A stretch of 64,000 nt of DNA from positions 1 to 64,000 of the forward strand of contig JAEXRP010000110.1 in the NCBI GenBank assembly GCA_023440705.1, written 5' to 3'. The position numbers and the translations under genes are program-made. The DNA comes from Soonwooa sp023440705 (lineage in GTDB: Bacteria; Bacteroidota; Bacteroidia; Flavobacteriales; Weeksellaceae). Positions 43,733 to 53,033 of this stretch are shown in pieces; the stretch's first letter is position 1; every line of letters starts with the position of its first letter. The notes below the pieces were generated by a model. It ran no database searches. It had not been told where the DNA came from and saw only the letters and a list, made by a program, of their open reading frames with translations.

Positions 43733-44932
43733 TTAATTTTTATAAAAATACAAAGCAAAGTGATACAATTCGTAAAGTGACTGACTATTCAAAATAGCAA
43801 AGCCTACAAAGAAAAACATCAAAATACCAATGTAGAATTTTCTGAACTTATAAGAATTGATATTTTTAAATCCTATCCCGAAAATAATTGGAAAAATAAA
43901 AGCATAATTACCAGTAAATATATAGGCTTCATGAATGCCTAGACCGAAAACAGCATGGATAACAATATCGACCAAGAAACTTAAAATTAAAAAACGCATC
44001 CATATATTGCTTCTATTTTTTAAAACAATAAAAACTAAAAATAAAAACAAACTATAGAATAAAACATTTGGAAAAAACGCCGAATAAGAGCCACCAATGA
44101 CTGCATCAATACTAGATCCATCGATATACAAAATTCTAGTTGAGACAACTCTTGGTATCACAAAAACACTTCCTAAAAAGAATTGAAAGTAATAACTGAA
44201 ATCAAAACTTGGTCCGTACAGATGTGACTTCATAAAACCTAAAGAAGCTTGTATCTTGTCATAAAACACAATAAAAATACCTAAAAACAAGCAACCAATT
44301 AGAAATAGTTTTGATAAATAATCTTTTTTAAACCTAGACAAAAAAGAAACTAATAGTATTTTAAAAAAATTGGAAACCGTGATACCAGCAACAATAACAG
44401 TTGACAAAATAAAAAAAGACGTTGACAATTCTTTATTTTCTTTTTCTCCTTTAAAAAAGTAATAAAGGAAAATTGGCAATATACAACTTGTAAACACATA
44501 AGAGTCGAAGGTAAAACTTAGCAGCAAATTCCCACCAAAAGTCATGAAAAACAGACTTAACCAAAGTGAACTTCTAGTTGTTAAACCAACAATCTTATTT
44601 AAAATTTTAAAAATGAATAAATTCTGAATACTTAATAAACTGGAACAAATCGTAACTAGAACAATAGAAATTGTTTTAACACTAGAACCAATCAACAAAA
44701 GATTAAGACTTTTTGAAATAAGTTTAAGTAAAGGATGTCGTACAAAACTTGCTTCATGCAAAGCATTATCGAATCCGAAATACAGATCACATATATAATT
44801 AGGATGGTAGACCAGCTTGGTGTTTAGACTAAAACACAAACCAACTGACATGTAAAAAACCAAAGAAATAAATACAATCAGAACACTGTACTTATGAAAG
44901 TTTTTATCAGAATTAATTTGAGAATTGAGCAT
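43733..44932 (-). CDS. Polytopic membrane protein of unknown function, inserted between nusG and rplK
   Basis: This 399-residue protein has about ten to eleven hydrophobic segments and a first extramembrane loop with acidic and His residues ('NYICDLYFGFDNALHEASFV' then RHPLL). That layout recalls GT-C-fold glycosyltransferases or other uncharacterised Bacteroidota membrane families (a DUF6080-like identity is possible but unsure). No other motif is recognisable. It has lower GC and more Phe/Ile/Lys codons than the flanking ribosomal genes. Its ATG follows directly on the T-run of the nusG terminator, and a TATATTTG (44959-44966) without a TTG partner is the only promoter candidate. It breaks an otherwise conserved gene string, so recent insertion is likely. 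Confidence 0.75.
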   Translation of the reverse strand: MLNSQINSDKNFHKYSVLIVFISLVFYMSVGLCFSLNTKLVYHPNYICDLYFGFDNALHEASFVRHPLLKLISKSLNLLLIGSSVKTISIVLVTICSSLLSIQNLFIFKILNKIVGLTTRSSLWLSLFFMTFGGNLLLSFTFDSYVFTSCILPIFLYYFFKGEKENKELSTSFFILSTVIVAGITVSNFFKILLVSFLSRFKKDYLSKLFLIGCLFLGIFIVFYDKIQASLGFMKSHLYGPSFDFSYYFQFFLGSVFVIPRVVSTRILYIDGSSIDAVIGGSYSAFFPNVLFYSLFLFLVFIVLKNRSNIWMRFLILSFLVDIVIHAVFGLGIHEAYIFTGNYAFIFPIIFGIGFKNINSYKFRKFYIGILMFFFVGFAILNSQSLYELYHFALYFYKN

Positions 44933-44957
44933 AAAAAAACCACTCGATTGAGTGGTT
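44933..44957 (-). terminator. Intrinsic terminator of nusG
   Basis: The minus-strand stem AACCACTC / GAGTGGTT with a 4-nt loop is followed by T7 that abuts the ATG of the next gene. This suggests that transcription from secE-nusG does not normally reach that gene. Confidence 0.88.
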
Positions 44958-44977
44958 TCAAATATAGTATAATTTTT

Positions 44978-45523
44978 TTATCCTACTTTTTCTACTTGTA
45001 CGAAGCTAAGCTCCATTGGTGTCTTACGACCAAAAATCATAACTGACACTTCAAGTTTTTTCTTCTCTTCAAGAATTTTTTCGATAGTACCGTTAAATCC
45101 GTTGAAAGGACCATCGATAACTTTCACATTCTCTCCAACTACGTAAGGGATTTCAACATCTGTTGCAAATTCTGACAACTCATCCATCTTACCTAACATT
45201 CTGTTAACCTCAGACTTTCTCATCGGTACAGGATCTCCACCTTTAGTCAAACTTAAGAAAGAAATAACTCCCGGAATGTTTTTGATGATGTGAGGAACCT
45301 CACCTACTAGATCCGCTTCTACCATTAGATAACCTGGATAATAAGGTCTTTCTTTCGGAACCTTTTTACCATTTCTAATTAAGATAACTTTCTCCATTGG
45401 AATAACGACCTGAGTAACATAAGACTCCATGTTAAGTCTTCTCATTTCGTTCTCAATATAGTTCTTAACTTTATTTTCCTGCCCGCTGATTGCTTTCAGC
45501 ACATACCATTTCAACTCACCCAT
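44978..45523 (-). CDS. nusG: Transcription termination/antitermination protein NusG
   Basis: This 181-residue protein has the NGN domain 'WYVLKAISGQENKVKNYIEN' to 'YYPGYLMVEADLVGEVPHII' and a C-terminal KOW domain 'GENVKVIDGPFNGFNGTIEK'. NusG binds RNA polymerase and couples it to Rho or to the ribosome. It lies 11 bp downstream of secE in the conserved secE-nusG pair. Normally rplK follows; here a terminator and an extra membrane-protein gene come between. Confidence 0.98.
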   Translation of the reverse strand: MGELKWYVLKAISGQENKVKNYIENEMRRLNMESYVTQVVIPMEKVILIRNGKKVPKERPYYPGYLMVEADLVGEVPHIIKNIPGVISFLSLTKGGDPVPMRKSEVNRMLGKMDELSEFATDVEIPYVVGENVKVIDGPFNGFNGTIEKILEEKKKLEVSVMIFGRKTPMELSFVQVEKVG

Positions 45524-45534
45524 CGCAGAAAACC

Positions 45535-45741
45535 TTAGTTAAATATATTAATTAAAGAAGATACAAAATTCTTAATTGTCGTACTAAATAAAGTATCTAC
45601 ACCGAATGTAAACATAGCTAGAATAACAGTGGATATTGCAACAACGATAGTTGAAGATTGCAAATCTGGCCACTTCGGCCACTCTACCTTATCTTTAAAC
45701 TCTGTGTAAGAACCTTTCAAAAAATCAATTAGCGAACTCAT
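45535..45741 (-). CDS. secE: Preprotein translocase subunit SecE
   Basis: This 68-residue single-span protein has the amphipathic helix 'LKGSYTEFKDKVEWPKWPDL' followed by one membrane helix (STIVVAISTVILAMFTFGVD), the short form found outside enterobacteria. It clamps SecY in the SecYEG channel. The position, directly after tRNA-Trp and before nusG, is conserved. Confidence 0.96.
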   Translation of the reverse strand: MSSLIDFLKGSYTEFKDKVEWPKWPDLQSSTIVVAISTVILAMFTFGVDTLFSTTIKNFVSSLINIFN

Positions 45742-45755
45742 AAAATTCTTATTAG

Positions 45756-45826
45756 CACGGGCACAAGGACTCGAACCCTGATCAACGGTTTTGGAGACCG
45801 GTATCCTACCATTGGACGATGCCCGT
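45756..45826 (-). tRNA. tRNA-Trp (CCA)
   Basis: The minus strand folds as a 71-nt tRNA: acceptor ACGGGCA/TGCCCGT, anticodon loop CTCCAAA with anticodon CCA, and T arm CAGGG-TTCGAGT-CCTTG. CCA at the 3' end is not encoded. The tuf-tRNA-Trp-secE order is usual in Bacteroidota. It lies directly after the tuf terminator, so readthrough or a weak local promoter must supply it. Confidence 0.96.
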
Positions 45827-45830
45827 AGAT

Positions 45831-45866
45831 TAAAAAGTCCCGCAAGCTTCCTTGCGGAACTTTTAT
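45831..45866 (-). terminator. Intrinsic terminator of tuf
   Basis: The minus-strand stem AAGTTCCGCAAG / CTTGCGGGACTT with a GAAG loop is followed by a T-run, 13 bp after the tuf stop codon and just before tRNA-Trp. Confidence 0.88.
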
Positions 45867-45878
45867 ATATTTTCGATA

Positions 45879-47063
45879 TTAGTCGATAATTTCAGTTACC
45901 TGACCAGCACCAACTGTTCTACCACCTTCTCTGATCGCAAATCTAAGACCTACGTTAAGAGCGATTGGTTGTAACAATTCTACTGTAATAGTTAAGTTAT
46001 CACCAGGCATTACCATCTCAACACCTTCTGGTAAGAAGATCTCACCTGTAACGTCAGTTGTTCTTACGTAGAACTGAGGACGGTATTTGTTGTGGAATGG
46101 TGTGTGACGACCACCTTCTTCTTTAGAAAGGATATAAACCTCTGCTTTGAATTTTTTGTGTGGAGTTACTGAATCTTTCTTAGCGATTACCATACCTCTC
46201 TTGATGTCAGTTTTTTCAATACCTCTCAACAATAGACCTACGTTATCACCAGCTTCACCTCTATCTAGGATCTTTCTGAACATCTCAACCCCTGTAATAG
46301 TAGAAGTTAATTTTTCATCACCCATACCAACGATATCAACTGGATCACCAGTGTTGATAACACCAGCCTCGATTCTACCAGTTGCTACAGTACCTCTACC
46401 TGTAATAGAGAATACATCTTCGATTGGCATCAAGAATGGCTTATCTTGATCTCTTTGTGGTTGCTCGATCCAAGTATCAACAGCTTCCATTAATTCATCA
46501 ACAGTTGCAACCCATTTTGGCTCACCGTTAAGCGCTCCTAATGCAGAACCAGCGATTACTGGAGAATCTTCTGAATAGTCATAAGTAGATAATAAATCTC
46601 TTAATTCCATTTCAACAAGTTCTAACAATTCTGGATCATCAACCATATCCACTTTATTCATGAATACAACAATTCTAGGTACGTTTACCTGACGACAAAG
46701 AAGGATATGCTCTCTAGTTTGAGGCATTGGACCATCTGTTGCAGCACATACTAAGATTGCACCATCCATTTGAGCAGCACCAGTTACCATGTTCTTAACA
46801 TAATCGGCGTGACCTGGACAGTCTACGTGAGCATAGTGACGGTTTTCAGTTTCGTATTCAATATGTGAAGTATTGATAGTAATACCTCTTTCTTTTTCTT
46901 CTGGTGCAGAGTCAATCGCAGAGAAATCTCTTTTCTCAGCAAGACCTTTATCAGCTAATACTTTACTGATCGCAGCAGTTAAAGTAGTTTTACCATGGTC
47001 AACGTGACCAATAGTACCAATGTTCAAGTGGGGTTTGTTACGATTAAACGTTTCCTTTGCCAT
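45879..47063 (-). CDS. tuf: Elongation factor Tu
   Basis: This 394-residue GTPase has P-loop 'GHVDHGKTT' (residues 19-27), G2 region 'EKERGITINTSHIEY', G3 'DCPGHADYVKNM', G4 'NKVDMVDD' and the EF-Tu domains 2 and 3 ('GRGTVATGRIEAG', 'PQFYVRTTDVTGE'). It delivers aminoacyl-tRNA to the ribosome. Synonymous codon choice appears constrained, as expected for a highly expressed gene. In relatives the four-tRNA cluster lies directly upstream, whereas here the efflux/two-component region separates them. Confidence 0.99.
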   Translation of the reverse strand: MAKETFNRNKPHLNIGTIGHVDHGKTTLTAAISKVLADKGLAEKRDFSAIDSAPEEKERGITINTSHIEYETENRHYAHVDCPGHADYVKNMVTGAAQMDGAILVCAATDGPMPQTREHILLCRQVNVPRIVVFMNKVDMVDDPELLELVEMELRDLLSTYDYSEDSPVIAGSALGALNGEPKWVATVDELMEAVDTWIEQPQRDQDKPFLMPIEDVFSITGRGTVATGRIEAGVINTGDPVDIVGMGDEKLTSTITGVEMFRKILDRGEAGDNVGLLLRGIEKTDIKRGMVIAKKDSVTPHKKFKAEVYILSKEEGGRHTPFHNKYRPQFYVRTTDVTGEIFLPEGVEMVMPGDNLTITVELLQPIALNVGLRFAIREGGRTVGAGQVTEIID

Positions 47064-47105
47064 GACTTTAATATTTAATTATTTACAATTCAATTTTTAG
47101 GTGTG

Positions 47106-47132
47106 CAAATATAGTGATTTTTTTAATACCAA
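47106..47132 (-). promoter_or_regulatory. Promoter of tuf
   Basis: The minus-strand TATATTTG (47106-47113) is a perfect -7 element. The nearest TTG (47130-47132) is only 16 bp away, shorter than usual. The predicted leader is about 36 nt. tuf thus has its own promoter, in keeping with its separation from the tRNA genes. Confidence 0.6.
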
Positions 47133-47247
47133 AATATTTTTTGATATTTTTTTTAAAAATTCACCAACATTTACACCTATTTAATTTTCAGATGCAAATT
47201 TACAAAAAAAATTCACTTTCGAAAACTTATTATTAATTAGTTCAAAA

Positions 47248-50200
47248 TTATTCAAAAGATATTTCTTTTTTACTTCTGTTAAACATCCAAAATATAATAG
47301 GAAATATCAACAAGGTTAACACTGTTGCAGTTATCAAACCTCCGATAATAACGATAGCTAAAGGTTTTTGCGACTCAGAACCAATACCTGTTGACAAAGC
47401 CGCAGGCAGTAATCCAATCGACGCCATCATAGCGGTCATCACCACGGGACGCGTCCTAACTTTAACACCTTGAAAAATGGAATCCTCCAAACTTAATCCC
47501 AATTTGACATTATGATGAAACTCGGTTATTAAAATCACTCCATTTTGGATACAAATCCCAAGCAAGGCAATCATCCCAACGCCAGCCGAAATTCCGAAAT
47601 TCATATTGGTGAGATGTAGGGCTAAAATCCCACCGATTAAAGCAAACGGAACATTGGCTAAAACCAACAACGAATCTTTCATGTTCCCAAATAGAATAAA
47701 TAACAAAAAGAAAATCATTATAAAACTAATTGGCACCACTTGTCCAAGCCTATGCGTCGCACGTTGTTGATTTTCGAACTGTCCTGTCCAACCAACCGAA
47801 TAGCCTTCTGGCAACTTGATGTCAGCAACTTTCTTTTGCGCATCGGCAATTGTGCTACCCAAGTCACGATCACGGATAGAAAATTTAACACCGATATAAC
47901 GTTTGATATCATCTCTATAAATAAACGCCGCGCCGTTATCCTTCTCAATAGTAGAAATCTCTTTCAAAGGAATTTTAGAACCATCTTGCGTCGGAACCAT
48001 CAACGATGCGATATCGGTTTCGTTCTTTCGATATTCTTCAGAGTAACGTAATCTAATCGGGAACTTCTTTTCACCGTCAAACATTTCCGAAGCTGTTTTC
48101 CCTCCAAAAGCCATTTCTAAAACCGCTTGCGCATCCGACGCCATCACACCATAAGCCGCCATCTTGTTACGATCAAGCACCACGACAACTTCTGGTTGAC
48201 CAATATTTTTGATAATTCCGGCATCTTTAACGCCATCAACATTTTTAATCGATTTTAAAACCTCTTCTGCCAAACGATCCAAGGTGTTAAGATTATCGCC
48301 ATAGATTTTAATACCATTTTCAGCTTTAAAACCCGCAACCGCTTCGGCAACATTATCGGAAATCGGTTGAGAATAATTAAATGTTATCCCTTGATAATTT
48401 CTAAGCTTAGCATCAACTTCTTCAATAAGTTCGTCATAAGTTATCTTACGTTTCCACTGATCGCGTGGCGCAAGATTAACTGCAAACTGCACGAATCCAA
48501 AACCGTTAGGATCGGTCCCATCGTTACTTCGTCCTGTTTGTGCCAAAACGCCAGTTACTTCCGAAAAACTCATGATATCTTTTTTAAGCTCATCCGCCGT
48601 TTTCAAAGATTCTTTAAGCGAAGAACTCATCGGCATCTCCGCAGTTATCCATAACGAACCTTCATTAAGTTGCGGAAGAAATTCGGTACCAAGGAATTTT
48701 GCAGAAAATAAAACACTTCCCAAAATACCAAGCGCAATAATGATACTTTTCTTTTTATTTTTAAAAGTGAAAAAAAATCCTGCTAATACGATTCTGTCCC
48801 AAAAATTAGCAAACGGATTGTTCTTTTCTTTTACGTTTTTATTTAAAAGTAAATGTGATAAAACCGGCACTAAAGTCAATGTAAAAAGTAGCGCGCCCAA
48901 CAACGCAAATCCCAAAGTATAAGCTAAAGGCGAAAACATTTTGCCTTCAACTTTTTGGAATGCAAAAATCGGCAATAAAGATGTGATGATAATTAATTTT
49001 GAAAAGAAAATCGCTTTTCCAAGTCCAGTTCCGGTTTGTTTAATCCAACCGCCTTTTGCCATTTTATTAAAACGATCCATTCCATATTTATGAGCACGAT
49101 GGTCGAGCATTACAAAAAGACCTTCGACCATGACGACGGCGCCATCGATGATAATCCCAAAATCGACCGCACCTAAGGATAAAAGATTGGCGCTCATCCC
49201 GGCAAGATTAAGACACAAAAACGCGAACAACAACGACAACGGAATAATAATCGAAACGATAAAGGTCGTTCGCCAGTCCGCCATAAAAATGAAAACAATG
49301 ACGGTTACCAAAATGATCCCTTCGATAAGGTTATGCATCACCGTTTTTGTTGTGAAATCCATAAGGTCGTCACGATCATAGAATGTCACCATCTTTACAT
49401 CTTTTGGAAGAATCTTTTCATTAAGCTCTTTAATTTTTGCTTTGACACCGACCAGAACTTCGCGTGGGTTTTCACCCTTTCTCATGACAACAATTCCTTC
49501 GACGGTATCTGGATGATGGTTAAGCGACGCTTGTCCAACTCTTGGCATCGACGACTCGTGGACTTCTGCAATATATTTAACCAAAACTGGATTTCCACTA
49601 TCATTCTGAATGCTAATATTTTCAATGTCTTCAATCGATTTCGCAAGTCCAATCCCACGAACAACATAAGCTTGTCCATTTTTTTCGATGACGTCACCAC
49701 CGACATTCAGGTTACTTTGTGTCACCGCGTCGTAAACTTGTAGTGGTGTCAAATTATATTTATCCAAACGTCGTGGATCGATACTCAACTCGTAGACTTT
49801 CTCTTGACCACCAAAAACATTGATGTCCGCAACACCAGGAACGCCGCGCAGCGCACGATCAACCACCCAATTCTGAAGTGTTAATAATTCTCGAGAATCT
49901 TTGGTTTCACTTTCTAAAGTATATCGAAAAATTTCGCCAGTTGGTCCGTAAGGTGGCTGAACTTCTGGATCGACTTCGTTGGGAAGACTAACTGTCCGAA
50001 GTTGGTTGTTGACCTGATTCCGCGCAAAGGTGTCATCTACGCCGTCATCAAACAGAATTTTAACAATAGAAAGTCCAAACATTGTTGTACTTCGGACGCT
50101 TGTTTTTTTCTGAACCGAGCTCATCGCAAGCTCAACAGGCGTGGTCACAAAACGTTCTACTTCTTCGGCGCTTCGACCATTCCATTGGGTAATGATGACA

Positions 50201-50349
50201 ATCTGCGTATTGGTTACATCAGGAAATGCTTCAATCGGCATATTTTTGAAACTGATAAAACCAGCGACCGCCAAAATCGCCACCCAAATAAAAGTAAAGG
50301 CTTTATTTTTTAATGAAAATGAAATTATATTTTTAATGAATTTGTTCAT
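47248..50349 (-). CDS. CusA/CzcA-family heavy-metal efflux RND pump
   Basis: This inner-membrane pump has about 1033 residues from the ATG at 50347-50349 (MNKFIKNIISFSLKNKAFTF); the frame extends 17 codons upstream, but that part is not family-like. TM4 carries 'GAVDFGIIIDGAVVMVEG' (about residues 393-410). Its Asp, Asp and Glu pattern is that of CzcA-type, divalent-cation (Co/Zn/Cd) pumps rather than CusA-type Cu/Ag pumps. Twelve membrane helices and two large periplasmic loops are evident. It is the last gene of a TolC-adaptor-pump set preceded by a two-component system, which likely senses the metal. Confidence 0.93.
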   Translation of the reverse strand: MNKFIKNIISFSLKNKAFTFIWVAILAVAGFISFKNMPIEAFPDVTNTQIVIITQWNGRSAEEVERFVTTPVELAMSSVQKKTSVRSTTMFGLSIVKILFDDGVDDTFARNQVNNQLRTVSLPNEVDPEVQPPYGPTGEIFRYTLESETKDSRELLTLQNWVVDRALRGVPGVADINVFGGQEKVYELSIDPRRLDKYNLTPLQVYDAVTQSNLNVGGDVIEKNGQAYVVRGIGLAKSIEDIENISIQNDSGNPVLVKYIAEVHESSMPRVGQASLNHHPDTVEGIVVMRKGENPREVLVGVKAKIKELNEKILPKDVKMVTFYDRDDLMDFTTKTVMHNLIEGIILVTVIVFIFMADWRTTFIVSIIIPLSLLFAFLCLNLAGMSANLLSLGAVDFGIIIDGAVVMVEGLFVMLDHRAHKYGMDRFNKMAKGGWIKQTGTGLGKAIFFSKLIIITSLLPIFAFQKVEGKMFSPLAYTLGFALLGALLFTLTLVPVLSHLLLNKNVKEKNNPFANFWDRIVLAGFFFTFKNKKKSIIIALGILGSVLFSAKFLGTEFLPQLNEGSLWITAEMPMSSSLKESLKTADELKKDIMSFSEVTGVLAQTGRSNDGTDPNGFGFVQFAVNLAPRDQWKRKITYDELIEEVDAKLRNYQGITFNYSQPISDNVAEAVAGFKAENGIKIYGDNLNTLDRLAEEVLKSIKNVDGVKDAGIIKNIGQPEVVVVLDRNKMAAYGVMASDAQAVLEMAFGGKTASEMFDGEKKFPIRLRYSEEYRKNETDIASLMVPTQDGSKIPLKEISTIEKDNGAAFIYRDDIKRYIGVKFSIRDRDLGSTIADAQKKVADIKLPEGYSVGWTGQFENQQRATHRLGQVVPISFIMIFFLLFILFGNMKDSLLVLANVPFALIGGILALHLTNMNFGISAGVGMIALLGICIQNGVILITEFHHNVKLGLSLEDSIFQGVKVRTRPVVMTAMMASIGLLPAALSTGIGSESQKPLAIVIIGGLITATVLTLLIFPIIFWMFNRSKKEISFE

Positions 50350-50466
50350 AATAATTTTTTGAAAGTTTTCAGAAATGTTGGTTAGTAGCATCCTGAACAA
50401 TTAGAATTAATTGCTCTAAATGCTTTCAAAAAAAGGAAAAATGAAAAGAAAGTTTAAATCAAATTT

Positions 50467-51552
50467 CTAAACAATCAATGATCGATAGATTAAAAGCTGA
50501 TTATTGGTTACGACTTCTTCGCCTTCGGCAACACCTTCGGAAATGTAAGTGACGTCGCCAACTTGTTTAAGAATTTTAACCTCTTTGACTTTGATGTTCG
50601 TTCTTGATTTAAAAACGACAACAAAATAACGGTTGTCATCATAAATTACCGCTTTGGACGGAACCGCAAGCGCAGTCGTACTATCGGTAGAAGTCACTTT
50701 TATCGTGGCTTTACTATCTGGAATAAGTAGACCGTCAGAATTATCCAAAATAACTTTGGCTTGCATCGCATTGGTATTTGGATCAATGATTTTAAAAATT
50801 TTATCAATCTTACCAAAGAAAGTTTTGTCAGGATATGTCAAAGTCGAAACTTCCGCTTTCATCCCAAGATGGATTTTATCAATATCAGCTTCATTAATGT
50901 TCATAATCGCCCAGACCTCTTTGGTGTTCGCCACATCAAAAATATTATCACTTCTGTCGCTTCGCAATTGCATATCTTTATTAATATCTTTATGAACGAT
51001 GTAACCGTTAATCGGCGCCAAAACTGAATAAATATTTCCTTTTTTAACATTGTAAACCGTACTAACCGCATTGGCGCGTTGCATTTGATCTTGTGCTTTT
51101 TTCACTTGGCTTTTGGCTTCGAGCACATCTTTTTCGGTGGTTAATTTGCCTTCGTACATTTCTTTAGCCACACGAAGATTATTTTGCGCCACCACCAAAT
51201 CGGTTTTTGCATCGCTAACATCCTTCTGAACTTCCGCAAGTTCTGTACTTCTAATGGTCGCCAAGACTTGACCTTTTCGGACATAGTCGCCAAGTTCTGC
51301 ATTAACACTCAAGACATTACCGCCAACCAAAGGAAATACGTCGATGTAATTGTTTTTATCGGCAGCAATTTTTCCAAAAAAACTGATTTCGTTTTCTATA
51401 AATTTCTTTTCAACTTTTGCGAATTTGGTGGTTGCATACATTGTATTACTAAGTTCAAATCCTTTCTGTATCGGCGCTTTGACGTCTTTCTCATTTTTAG
51501 AACAAGAAAAAAGTCCAATAACAACCGTCGGAATAATGATTAACTTTTTCAT
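50467..51552 (-). CDS. RND efflux periplasmic adaptor (CusB/CzcB-like) lipoprotein
   Basis: This 361-residue adaptor has a lipoprotein signal with Cys at the lipobox 'IGLFSC' (about residues 12-17). A barrel-sandwich half 'VFPLVGGNVLSVNAELGDYV' is followed by a coiled-coil hairpin (about 105-150), the second lipoyl half 'IYSVLAPINGYIVHKDINKD' and a membrane-proximal beta domain. It bridges the pump and the TolC channel. It lacks the His-rich metal-binding N-terminus seen in some CzcB proteins. It is 2 bp downstream of the TolC gene and 117 bp upstream of the pump start. Confidence 0.92.
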   Translation of the reverse strand: MKKLIIIPTVVIGLFSCSKNEKDVKAPIQKGFELSNTMYATTKFAKVEKKFIENEISFFGKIAADKNNYIDVFPLVGGNVLSVNAELGDYVRKGQVLATIRSTELAEVQKDVSDAKTDLVVAQNNLRVAKEMYEGKLTTEKDVLEAKSQVKKAQDQMQRANAVSTVYNVKKGNIYSVLAPINGYIVHKDINKDMQLRSDRSDNIFDVANTKEVWAIMNINEADIDKIHLGMKAEVSTLTYPDKTFFGKIDKIFKIIDPNTNAMQAKVILDNSDGLLIPDSKATIKVTSTDSTTALAVPSKAVIYDDNRYFVVVFKSRTNIKVKEVKILKQVGDVTYISEGVAEGEEVVTNNQLLIYRSLIV

Positions 51553-51554
51553 GA

Positions 51555-52796
51555 TTAATAGAAAATTTTTGTTTGTACTAATTGATTTAATTGCTCGGCT
51601 GACAAAATAACTTGTCTTCGCATGTCGTAGAGTTGCAACATCGTCTCGCGGTAACTGTCCATAAAATCAGTAAACTCGATAAGGCTAATGTTAGAATTTC
51701 TAAAATTCTTCAACATGCCATTATACACAGCGTGTAGATCTTTGATATCTTCCTCGGTAATGGTTTTTAATTGGTTGTAATTATTCTTCCAAGTGTTATA
51801 AGACGAAGCCACTTGTGTTTCTAAATCCAGTTTTTGAAACTCAGCGTTTTTTTGATTTTGTTGAATCGCATAACTAGCTTTGTCAACATTTCCTTTGTTG
51901 CTTTTCCAAAGCGGAATCGGGATACCAACATTTAGATTAAATTCATTTCTGAAAGTTCCACCATTTTGATCCCAAGCCGCACCAAGATTAAGATCGGGCA
52001 CATTGAGCGACTTCTGCCATTGCGCATAGAGTTTCGCATTGTCTATCAAACGTTGAGCATATTGATAGTCGGCATTATGAGTGATAGCCTTGGATTTAAT
52101 CTGTTCCAAATCATCAGCTGTTGAAAGATCGAGAAGTTGCGAAGCATCGAGAGATTCGACATCTGGCGTTATATCTTCGAAAATCCCTGTTAAAACTTTC
52201 AGAGTCTTTTGAAGTGCCAATATCTCGTTGTTAGACGCTATTTTATCATTATTCAATTGAATGACGAAACTTTGCAAACGCACTTTGTCTTTTAAAGAAA
52301 TATTGCCTTTTTTAACTTGAACATTATAAGCCGCCAAAAGCTCTTCCATGTAGCTAAGCTGATGTTGGACATTTTCTAGTTTTTTGTTTTCGAAATAAAG
52401 ACTGAAAAAAGCGACTCTCAATTGCGCTCTAAGATCAACCAACAATTGATTGAACTGCAACATCGACAATTCTTTATTTGACTTTGCAAAAGCAATTTCG
52501 TTTTTCTTTTTGCCACCAAGAAAAATAAGTTGCGACACGCTCACACTTTTAGAATGTGCGGCATCAAATACTTTTTTGTCATCAGGATTGTAAGCGTTGA
52601 CTTGCAAACTAAGTTCGGGTAACGGCCAAATCTTTGACTGTACAATGTCAGCATCTGCCATACTCAGATTGTATTGCTCTGCTAATAGTTGCAAATTGTT
52701 TTTTTGAAAGGCGACTTCACAGTCCGCGAGAGTCAGTTTTTGCTGGGCTCCAAATAGGCCACTGAACACAAAAATTAAGCTTTTTACATATCTCAT
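51555..52796 (-). CDS. TolC-family outer-membrane efflux channel
   Basis: This protein has about 413 residues if started at the ATG at 52794-52796 (MRYVKSLIFVFSGLFGAQQK), which gives a clean signal peptide; the frame continues nine codons upstream. Two repeated helical/beta halves contain the OEP patterns 'LTLADCEVAFQKNNLQLLAE' and 'LNVGIPIPLWKSNKGNVDKA'. It should form the outer-membrane duct of the metal-efflux complex encoded by the next two genes. It is the first gene of that set, preceded by a 210-bp AT-rich gap without a clear promoter match. Confidence 0.9.
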   Translation of the reverse strand: MRYVKSLIFVFSGLFGAQQKLTLADCEVAFQKNNLQLLAEQYNLSMADADIVQSKIWPLPELSLQVNAYNPDDKKVFDAAHSKSVSVSQLIFLGGKKKNEIAFAKSNKELSMLQFNQLLVDLRAQLRVAFFSLYFENKKLENVQHQLSYMEELLAAYNVQVKKGNISLKDKVRLQSFVIQLNNDKIASNNEILALQKTLKVLTGIFEDITPDVESLDASQLLDLSTADDLEQIKSKAITHNADYQYAQRLIDNAKLYAQWQKSLNVPDLNLGAAWDQNGGTFRNEFNLNVGIPIPLWKSNKGNVDKASYAIQQNQKNAEFQKLDLETQVASSYNTWKNNYNQLKTITEEDIKDLHAVYNGMLKNFRNSNISLIEFTDFMDSYRETMLQLYDMRRQVILSAEQLNQLVQTKIFY

Positions 52797-53033
52797 CTCA
52801 TAGGCTTTGAGACAAAAGAGCACTTCTCAAATTAAAACCTCCTTAAAATTCAATTAAAAAAACATTAAATTATTTAATAACAACTAAACAAACTAAAATA
52901 TAACACATTGATTTAAAACCAATTAAAATGCAAAATCACAAGAATTAACATTAGTTAATTTTGACAGACAAAAGAAGCGTTCTTTTTGGAAAATTTAGAA
53001 AAAGTCATGAAAAAAATCTAAAACAACTTAAAT

